A stretch of 64,000 nucleotides of DNA, taken from Botryotinia globosa. Lineage: Eukaryota; Ascomycota; Leotiomycetes; Helotiales; Sclerotiniaceae. The notes beneath the pieces were generated by a model. That model did no database searches, was not told the origin of the DNA, and worked only from the letters and a program-made list of their open reading frames with translations. The position numbers and the translations under genes are program-made. Below, in pieces: positions 57,430-64,000 of the stretch. The DNA is taken from NCBI GenBank assembly GCA_014898425.1, contig RCSZ01000001.1, positions 1,426,001 through 1,490,000 on the forward strand, given 5' to 3'. Positions within the stretch are counted from its first letter, which is position 1; each line of letters opens with the position of its first letter.

Positions 57430-57778
57430 GGGCCCGTTCGAATCGTTTTTTTAATTTGTTGATTAATAATTTAGTCTAAATTTTGTAGATCTATAAAATA
57501 TAGAATAACAAATATTGACAAATGTTATCAAATGCTAATAAAAGTTGTATTATAGATTTAGCAAAACTTAGCAAGGCTGTTATACAAATTTTTAAAATTT
57601 GTAAATTTACATTTTATAACTTTTTGTAGCTCAACATTAGCATTCGGTAAAACGCTTATATTATCAATATAAATTGTTGATCAATATTCGCATTCGGTAA
57701 ACACTAATTTAGACCTATATTGTCAACAAATATAGCTGGAGCTCTACATCGCCTAAAAAAATCGATCCGAACGGGCCC
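57430..57778. mobile_element. TIR element with TTA target duplication, Harbinger-like
   Basis: Left end 'gggcccgttcgaatcg' (57430-57445), right end its near-perfect inverse closing at 57778, and TTA on both sides (57427-57429, 57779-57781). A 3-bp TWA duplication with GGGC-type ends fits PIF/Harbinger MITEs. The interior is AT-rich and non-coding apart from the tail it gives to the gene at 57715. Confidence 0.85.
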
Positions 57779-59139
57779 TTAATTGCAGTGTAATACTCGG
57801 CCCGAAGGTTTTCATATTTTTGATCTCTTGATATCTGTTGGCTATCTGTTGTTGGTCCAGCAGGCTTAGTTTGTGCATTTTCGAGGACCGGACTGGTGTT
57901 ACGACCACCTCCTATTATAGCAATTGCTAAAGATTCAGGGAAAAGATGTCTTATTTCACCTTGAATTTTTTCGAGACTCCTGAGGCTTTCTTCTCCAGAT
58001 TTTTGCAAATACACTTCCTTAGCCGCTGTAAACTGTTTCTCCATATCTTCGGCAATTTGGAGGTGTTCTTCGGTGACGACTCTCGAACTCACATCAATCC
58101 CATGACTCTCACACATCTTTAAAAATTGATTCCCGAGATCCTTTATCTTTCTAGATACGTTCTGCTTACTTTTCGGTGAAGCTTGACTCAGGTAAGATCT
58201 CAAATACCCATTCAACCCACCAATATTGTCATAATACTGACTTGAGGTTTTTTCTAAAATTTGATCATTGATGGCGGCATTCTGACCTGAAGCTTGGTTG
58301 GTGGTGAGAGATTGACCTGGATTTTGATCATTTGCCATCGCCACATCAGTTTGATCTGGATTTGAATCACCCGAGGCTATTAATACACCACTTTCATCTT
58401 GCTTTGAAAGCAAAGTTCCACTGGTGGATACGAGATTTTGATCCATCTTCGGGATCGACTCTTTATTGTTGCAAAGATGTTTCATTTGGGGAGGTATCAT
58501 TGCATCCACAAAATTCTCTGGAAAACGAGCTTCATATACATCGTCTTCGATGTTATGAATTATTCTCTTGCGGGATGCAACTTTCTTCTTGCTCTCAGAC
58601 TTCCCATTCAGTATCAAATTGAATGTACCGTCTCTCCATAAAGCTTTATAGCCCATTGTCAGCATATAGAGGCTTTTATTTATTGAACATGCAGATGTAA
58701 AGGGGTTTTGGAGTTGAGCTTGATGATTCTCTACTGTGCCTTCGACCGTTGGACCATCGAATTGCGCAGCAATAGCATTATCAATGGGCTGTATAAGTTC
58801 TTCATAACGGTCTCGAACAGGATCCTCCATTTGCCCCTGGAAATACTGTGTCAATGGGCCGTCCCATCCACCCAGCTGAGCATGGAGAGCTTGAACTTGC
58901 GGTGGTGGCGCATCTCTCATACTGGTTGCTAATTCTGGCTCATCCTCATCGCTTACTTCCTGGTCTGATTCAAGCGCAACGTCTTCCACATCTTGACTAC
59001 CTATCTGTTGAGCAAACTTGCTCGCATTGTAGACCTTCTGCGCTGGAAATCCTCCTTTCGGGACGTTGATCATTCCCAAATTCTTATGTTCTGCCCATGT
59101 CATATTAGCTTGTTTCTGAAAGAGAGAGGATTTGAACAA
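57715..59139 (-). CDS. Hypothetical protein, main exon; 3' end inside a transposon
   Basis: An open frame of 474 codons. Acidic and Gln-rich N-terminal part (QDVEDVALESDQEVSDEDEP), a middle with SKKKVASRKRIIHNIEDDVY, repeated N-D-Q-N words and a helical C-terminal part (EMEKQ..TAAKEVYLQKSGEE). No domain named. The last 20 residues are coded by the inserted TIR element; the ancestral frame ran about 12 codons further to a stop, beyond the element. The 5' end is probably not at 59139: the same frame continues upstream after two TAA codons near 59160 and again matches the gene at 59287. See findings. Confidence 0.55.
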   Translation of the reverse strand: MFKSSLFQKQANMTWAEHKNLGMINVPKGGFPAQKVYNASKFAQQIGSQDVEDVALESDQEVSDEDEPELATSMRDAPPPQVQALHAQLGGWDGPLTQYFQGQMEDPVRDRYEELIQPIDNAIAAQFDGPTVEGTVENHQAQLQNPFTSACSINKSLYMLTMGYKALWRDGTFNLILNGKSESKKKVASRKRIIHNIEDDVYEARFPENFVDAMIPPQMKHLCNNKESIPKMDQNLVSTSGTLLSKQDESGVLIASGDSNPDQTDVAMANDQNPGQSLTTNQASGQNAAINDQILEKTSSQYYDNIGGLNGYLRSYLSQASPKSKQNVSRKIKDLGNQFLKMCESHGIDVSSRVVTEEHLQIAEDMEKQFTAAKEVYLQKSGEESLRSLEKIQGEIRHLFPESLAIAIIGGGRNTSPVLENAQTKPAGPTTDSQQISRDQKYENLRAEYYTAIKGPFGSIFLGDVELQLYLLTI

Positions 59140-59286
59140 TTATTACACTTCCTTGTTTTTTCTCTCTAACATTCTTTTTATCCCTCGATTTATAGTTCCG
59201 TTGAAAAACTCGGGGTTCTCCATGAGATCGTTTCGATGAAGCATTAACGCCGCGGCCAACGACCACATGGGGGCAATCGCATCTCT

Positions 59287-59976
59287 TTATTTTGAATCTA
59301 ATATAGTAGAAAGTAGTTGAAAATGATCCTCACTAAGGTTTTCATCCCATGAAACTTTCTTTTCCGTGTTGACCAAGACTTCTTCATCAGCATCATTGAC
59401 TTCGTCTTTTTTTTTCGATTCATTGTCTTTATTCTTATTTCCCATTTTCTTGTTCTTAACAATGCGTATCTCAACTTTGCCTTTCTCTAATACTTCCAAC
59501 TGTGGTCCGCGGAATGGGGTAGCTATAAGATGGCCATATTGATTATCCCTTTTTAATTTAATAATATTTTTCGCAATTTCCTTGTTCATTTCAGTAATTT
59601 CTTTTGTGTATTTCTGGATTTCTTCCAGATAATCCTGATGTCGGTTGATCAAAATACCAGCGTCGATTGTTGTTCCGATGAATTTTGCAAACTTCACCCA
59701 TGCATCTTGCTGATGTTGTTGTGCCAAATGAGCCTTCCTGTAAGTACCAGCCCAGTCCTTGCGCAGTTCTCGGGCTGGTAATTGAGAAATTGATTCAAAA
59801 TCTGCATCATTGAGGAGGTTCGGCCTTGCCAGCAAGACTTTCGATTGCTCAAGGGCTTGGGAATTTGATTTCCATAGAGTTTGAGTGCTGCCCATAACAT
59901 CGGTAGGACTCTCGATCTGACCTGCAGTATCGAATTTACCGAATGGGACTTGAAAACCGGAAGTAGTTAGGGCCAT
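59287..59976 (-). CDS. Hypothetical protein, probable 5' part of a larger gene
   Basis: A 229-codon frame beginning MALTTSGFQVPFGKFDTAGQ. It contains a coiled-coil-like stretch (YTKEITEMNKEIAKNIIKLK) and a Lys/Asp/Glu-rich tail (NKKMGNKNKDNESKKKDEVN). The stop TAA at 59287-59289 is followed in the same frame by RDAIAPMWSLAAALMLHRN and further good coding sequence to about 59165, so the stop looks like a nonsense change (CAA or similar to TAA) rather than a natural end. The next downstream coding block (57715-59139) is also in this frame. No domain named. Confidence 0.55.
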   Translation of the reverse strand: MALTTSGFQVPFGKFDTAGQIESPTDVMGSTQTLWKSNSQALEQSKVLLARPNLLNDADFESISQLPARELRKDWAGTYRKAHLAQQHQQDAWVKFAKFIGTTIDAGILINRHQDYLEEIQKYTKEITEMNKEIAKNIIKLKRDNQYGHLIATPFRGPQLEVLEKGKVEIRIVKNKKMGNKNKDNESKKKDEVNDADEEVLVNTEKKVSWDENLSEDHFQLLSTILDSK

Positions 59977-60267
59977 GTTGATGATAAATCAGTAGTTGTT
60001 TGAGAGAAGATATGTAAGTTTCGAGTTATATATGTGCTTTATTTTTGAAAATGAAACTACTGCTTAAATTCAAAGCCCTTATATAGAAAAAATCAACCCA
60101 CACTCTCGTCAACCGTAAGACGTCTGCCAGATTAGCGGTTCCAGAAATCACGATTTCAAAAACCTGTTTATGGAAATCCGGTTAAAATTTGACTGATATT
60201 TGACTAATATTTACCTTCCCCCTTCTCTGCTTCCTAAAAGATCATTTAAGTTTTCTACATCATAAAA
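59977..60267. other. Divergent spacer
   Basis: Promoter region for both the minus-strand gene and the cupredoxin gene. No gene. Confidence 0.4.
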
Positions 60268-60991
60268 ATGCATTTCTATTTGTTCCTGACCACAATGCTT
60301 GCTATATTACCCGAGTTTCCCGGAGCGAAGTGCCTTTCTACTTCTATGTGCCCTTTTCAGACAGGCACAGCTACTCGAAATACCAGCACACACTCAGTGA
60401 TTGTTGGCGCCGCAGGTCGGCTCGCTTTCAATCCATCAAGAATTAATGTTGCACTTGGCGATAAGGTTTTATTCGAGTTCTTAGCACTTAATCACACTCT
60501 GACGCAATCTTCGCTTCAAAACCCGTGTACATGGAATGCTAGTGGGGGAATCGACACAGGTTTTAAACAATTCAACCCCAGCAACACATCAAGCAAATTT
60601 GTAGTGGAATACACCGTAGAAAGTTCCGTTCCGCTGTGGTTCTTCTGCTCCCAAAAGCGTCCAATTTCCCAGTGTCACGGCTTCAAATACCAGAGCATCC
60701 GCATACTTGATTGGCTCTGTTGCGAGCAATGCTTTGCTCTTGCCAAATTCGAAGACTTCATGCAGCTCCTACACACAGTCGTATGAAAGTCAAACTACGT
60801 CCTTGTTGAACGGACCTTCCAATTCTTATACCCGATCAGTTGGAAGCCAAACAACGCCCACATCGAAAGCCTCACCGTCGTCCGATATATCGATCCCAGC
60901 TTCGGCAACAAAAATATCGAATGGAGGATTTAGGAACGGGGGTTTTGGAATAATCGCGTTCTCTTTTGTCTTGGCACTTGCCAATTTGTAA
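60268..60991 (+). pseudogene. Secreted GPI-type cupredoxin, frameshifted
   Basis: Signal peptide at residues 1-20 (MHFYLFLTTMLAILPEFPGA). The cupredoxin domain follows the fungal serine-rich pattern: HSVIVGAAGRLAFNPSRINV, LGDKVLFEFLALNHTLTQSS, PLWFFCSQKRPISQCH. Just after Cys-His the frame changes: the natural continuation (a Ser-rich region, SASPSSD-like, and a hydrophobic C terminus, GFGIIAFSFVLALANL, fit for a GPI anchor) is in frame 2 rather than frame 1. The CHxGM copper-site end is therefore broken. I see no usable intron at the junction (about 60675-60690). Known relatives are cell-wall proteins of about 200-250 residues. Either a recent pseudogene or an assembly indel. Confidence 0.75.
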
Positions 60992-61377
60992 ACCAGGATC
61001 TTTTCATAATAATATGTTCGAGAGGGTATAGCTAGTCACAGATTCCACAGAAAAAGAAATTTCAACCCATTATCAAAGTTCAAATGCAGTTTATGTTGTA
61101 TGCCAAAAATCATTGCATACTTTTCACATTTTATAATAGTCATGCATTTTACTAATTTAGGCGAAGGTATGATCTTGAGGTTTGATGATGGTTAGGAAAG
61201 AAGAATCCAACAATGTCTACTCTCTCCTGTCAAGAAATCGAAAGCTTGGAATCAGACTGGAGAAAAAAGGGACTGGTAATCTGATAATGCAGACTGAAAA
61301 ATATTACGTCCAACGCACACCCGAATATTAAATTAAGCATTGTATAGACATTAAATCTACAAAGATGCCAAGAATAA
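60992..61377. other. Spacer between convergent genes
   Basis: Nothing recognised in about 390 bases. Confidence 0.4.
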
Positions 61378-62338
61378 TTACCAGTTACTAGCGTCTGGTC
61401 CGTTTACAACAATACGTGTCTCCCCTTCGATATCACAAGAGACTCGTGCAAAAGACTTTTGCAATCGAGCGGGATCAACTGGTTGATACATGTGTACAAG
61501 ATCACATGCATCGGCAACTTTTGCATTCTTCAAACGTTGAGACTCAACCCGCCACACCTCTGTTGGATCTGGGAACGAAGTACCAGAGCCAACTCTGCAC
61601 AATCGCAATGGACCCATCGTAATCGATAAGATATCAAACCACGAGGAGTCCAAGTCAAAATGGGAGCCTTTCTCAAGAAACAAAACACAGGCCTCGGCTC
61701 GGTCAATGGTGCTTAGAAGTACCGATGTACTCAAAGTCGATAGAATGTGTTGGAACGAAGGCACCTGGTACCACACTACCCCTGTGTCGAAAGAGTCGGT
61801 GATGTGTGAAGCCCAGGCTGGTGTTTGTTTCCTTATCTCTTTTCCTACTTGTCCCACAATCACCAGGAATTTCATCCGGGACGGGTCAAACGAGTAGTCC
61901 CAGTTGCAAATTGCGCTGGCAAGTTCAGCGATGGATGTACCAAATAAAGTCGCAGTACAGCTTTTTTCCTCCAACTCATCAACCCATTTCAGGTCATGAA
62001 ACAACTGCTTTCCATGGGATCATGTATTTGGCAACCTCGAGACGAGTTAATCGAATACCTGTTGACATGACGAGGGCGACAATATCCATCGGCCTGAGCA
62101 TTGAAAGCAGGGTCGTTCTGAAATCGTAATTTTGTAATAAATTCTGGGATAATTGGCTGTCGCAATTAACATTCAAATCGCAAAAGTTGTCGGAGTTGCG
62201 GTCGTTGTTTTTAATAGGCCGCTGGAGGTTTGATACTATAGATGAGATAAATACGTTATCCGCCCAAAGAATGCTCCTCCCGTTTCCTCTTGCAGACGCC
62301 ATCCAAGTGTTGATTGCGGGGGCTCGGTTTGTATACAT
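61378..62338 (-). pseudogene. F-box-like hypothetical protein with a one-base frameshift
   Basis: The first frame (from 62338) ends ...LLSMLRPMDIVALVMSTGIR, LEVAKYMIPWK and stops soon after; the second frame picks up exactly there with LFHDLKWVDELEEKSCTATL and continues to SNW at 61378. Removing one A of the run at 62009-62011 would join them in the expected order PWK-Q-LF-H-D. The block LRPMDIVAL..TGI..T..E is that of a large fungal family that I know as F-box-associated-like, of unknown role. Apart from this indel the gene looks intact, about 320 residues. It may be a true pseudogene or a sequencing error in a homopolymer. Confidence 0.65.
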
Positions 62339-62697
62339 CGTATAATCTTAAGCTTTGAAATTTCAAGGATAATAAGGTATATAAATATAAATAAGCTCGT
62401 TTTGATCTTGAGAGAGCTTACTCATACAGCAACTCATTTTGATATAAATTTGCTAATACTTTTACTTTGAACGGATAACCGTTGACCTAGTTCGATCTTT
62501 AGAAATAACGGAATCCTATTTTCAGGTCCTGAACTATTTTAGGAGAGAGAAAATATCTTTCAAAAAAACTGTGTTAGGAAAATGAAGATATATTATGTTC
62601 GTTTACGGAAACTGGAACGGTTTACGAAAAACGATTTCAAAAGCGGCGGTTATCGGGAGTACATATACTTTTTTTCCGACACCAGATATCAAAAATC
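62339..62697. other. Intergenic upstream of the tRNA
   Basis: No gene recognised. Confidence 0.4.
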
Positions 62698-62769
62698 GGG
62701 CTTGTGGTTTAGTGGTATAATGTTCCCTTAGCATGGGAGAGGTCCGGCGTTCGATTCGCCGCTAGTCCA
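62698..62769 (+). tRNA. tRNA-Ala (AGC)
   Basis: 72 nt without intron. Anticodon arm TTCCC-TTAGCAT-GGGAG has a 7-base loop with anticodon AGC, preceded by TT and followed by A. The T arm CGGCG-TTCGATT-CGCCG is perfect with the standard TTCRA loop. The D arm contains TAGTGGTA (A/B box-like). Acceptor strands GGGCTTG and CTAGTCC pair at six of seven positions, with one T-T mismatch and one G-T pair; discriminator base A. 'tccaatcaaagacacttttttt' downstream gives a Pol III T-run terminator about 12 bases after the 3' end. Confidence 0.85.
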
Positions 62770-62777
62770 ATCAAAGA

Positions 62778-62787
62778 CACTTTTTTT
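62778..62787 (+). terminator. Pol III T-run after tRNA
   Basis: A run of seven T residues shortly after the tRNA 3' end, the normal RNA polymerase III stop signal. Confidence 0.6.
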
Positions 62788-62837
62788 GAAATTTGTTTCA
62801 TGTTCTTTGAGTTCTTTTTGTTGAATGGAAGTCCCGA

Positions 62838-62881
62838 AGTCGAGGAGGTTGAGGAGGTTGAGGAGGTTGAGGAGGTTGACT
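62838..62881 (+). repeat. 'gaggaggtt' microsatellite
   Basis: Four to five copies of the 9-mer 'gaggaggtt' in tandem, non-coding, between the tRNA and a dispersed repeat. Confidence 0.85.
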
Positions 62882-62914
62882 TTTTTTCTCGATGTTTTCA
62901 AGAGAAACTGTTAG

Positions 62915-63005
62915 GAGTACCTAGGTGGCAAGGGCCAAGATATTGGTCCTTGCAATCTAAGCTAATTTAGTATACATGCACGTGATACGTGCTAAAAGTA
63001 TAACG
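62915..63005. repeat. Short dispersed repeat, copy 2
   Basis: Shares 'caaggrccaagat', 'ggtccttgca', 'aagctaatttagta' and 'atgcacgtgata' with 14560-14700 in the same order. Confidence 0.5.
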
Positions 63006-63655
63006 GAAACCGTGCTGACTAGTCACGTGTGACCAATCACACAATCTGATCACTGCCACTACAACGTTATTTCAAATTGAAGAGAGTCTCGAATTTATTC
63101 AAGTATTTTAAGAGCTTATAAAAGAGACTATTATATTTACATGGTTCTCACAGCATTCATGATGTCAGAATTGAACACTGGTTTCAGCTTGTCGTTTAAC
63201 CGAAAAGGAGAATAGCAATGTGTGGAAATACATGTTATCGGCATCAGCATCATCGTTTAAGGAAGGCAGACCCAAAAGACCATACAAGTGCTCGATCTAG
63301 AAGCGAGTGCTTCAATCTATGAGTGTCTAATGTGAACATCTGTACTGTAAAGTCTTTCTTCGAGTCGTTAATTGGTAGAGACTTATCTTTATGCCCTGAC
63401 CTTTCACAAGGGTTCCTGAAAAAAAGGGCGCAACTCCTCATCATATCTGAGTAGTCTCTGAATATATAACACTTCTCTCATTCCCATATCTATTTACTCC
63501 TCCTTTCGCACTTTTCCAGTCCATTTTGACACTATCAATTTACAGCCTTGCATTCTAAAGATCTTATTCGTCGCCCTTTTCACACACACTTCAAAGTTGT
63601 CAATTGCCTATTGGCCAAAATCTCAAGCCACATTGCCCTCTTTACTGTCAAAAAC
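63006..63655. promoter_or_regulatory. Upstream region of the terminal gene
   Basis: No gene recognised (a 64-codon minus-strand frame at 63250-63444 lacks support). The pyrimidine-rich part 63470-63650 looks like a fungal promoter and 5' leader. Confidence 0.4.
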
Positions 63656-64000
63656 ATGCATTATCATTCCCAACAAGATTATTTCGCATACGAGATACCT
63701 ATCTCCGACCAAACGTGGCAATTGTCCCCTGGCGAAGAGTTCTTCATTGGTGAAATCGAGAGCAACATGGTCATCAACCCTGTCTTTGATGCAGAGCTTA
63801 TAATGAACTGGCAAATGCCTCATCCTGATCAAGTCCACTTGAGCGGAGAACCTGTCATGCAACACACCCAATTTCCATTCCATGCAGAGCTTACGGCACG
63901 TCGCTGGCCGGTACCTACAGCCAACGATTCTGTGCAAGCCCCTTTGAATGAAGGATTCCTCAGCGAAACTCCCTCGACCACCACTTCTTACAACGCCCTT
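63656..64000 (+). CDS. Hypothetical protein, N-terminal part (runs off the window)
   Basis: ATG at 63656 opens a frame of 115 codons that is still open at the window end. It begins MHYHSQQDYFAYEIPISDQT and continues QLSPGEEFFIGEIESNMVIN, rich in Gln, Pro, His and acidic residues with no signal peptide or membrane segment. The composition is like the N-terminal region of a regulatory protein, but no domain is visible and I do not assign one. The leader upstream supports the start. Confidence 0.65.
   Translation, partial: MHYHSQQDYFAYEIPISDQTWQLSPGEEFFIGEIESNMVINPVFDAELIMNWQMPHPDQVHLSGEPVMQHTQFPFHAELTARRWPVPTANDSVQAPLNEGFLSETPSTTTSYNAL

Overview
The window looks like nuclear DNA of a filamentous ascomycete (Pezizomycotina; a Leotiomycetes-type genome is my best guess). 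Evidence: introns of about 47-65 nt with GT..AG ends and CTRAY branch points; fungus-specific families (DUF3328/UstYa, fungal rhodopsin-like membrane protein, DUF3716, serine-rich cupredoxin, 3CxxC zinc finger); and a bipartite composition in which gene islands alternate with very AT-rich, gene-poor repeat islands of the kind left by repeat-induced point mutation (RIP).

Layout. 0-5 kb: AT-rich repeats, including a large palindromic element with a nested TIR element, then about 1.9 kb with no clear gene. 5-13.6 kb: a broken GMC oxidoreductase, an intact three-exon AMP-binding (PaaK-like) enzyme, a nested pair of TIR transposons, and a 797-residue ATP-grasp-like/TauD fusion. 15.2-23.8 kb: the main find. 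Two intact DUF3328/UstYa-type oxidases flank a small two-exon gene on the minus strand (16941-17245). It encodes an 83-residue secreted peptide with a signal sequence and three near-identical 16-residue repeats joined by Lys-Arg sites. This is the layout of a dikaritin/ustiloxin/victorin-type RiPP precursor. A rhodopsin-like membrane protein and an intact cytochrome P450 follow. 24-33 kb: decayed AT-rich DNA with gene relics (two C2H2 fragments, one RIP-damaged family). 33-41 kb: accessory genes with no recognised function, including a 646-residue protein with a pentapeptide repeat tract. 41-47 kb: several TIR elements and a 43-bp minisatellite. 47-52.5 kb: hypothetical gene, DUF3716 gene, a small spliced gene and a divergent kinase-like gene. 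53-60 kb: transposon relics (Helitron-like), a truncated 3CxxC gene, a small membrane protein and a long decaying gene with a TIR element at its 3' end. 60-64 kb: a frameshifted GPI-type cupredoxin, a gene with a one-base frameshift, a tRNA-Ala(AGC) and the 5' end of a gene that leaves the window.

How the genes may work together (inference). The precursor would enter the secretory pathway, be cut at Lys-Arg by a Kex2-type protease and be cross-linked by the paired UstYa oxidases, with the P450 as a candidate tailoring enzyme. The AMP-binding and ATP-grasp/TauD pair 2.2-8.7 kb upstream may belong to the same cluster or to a second small pathway; the sequence alone does not decide.
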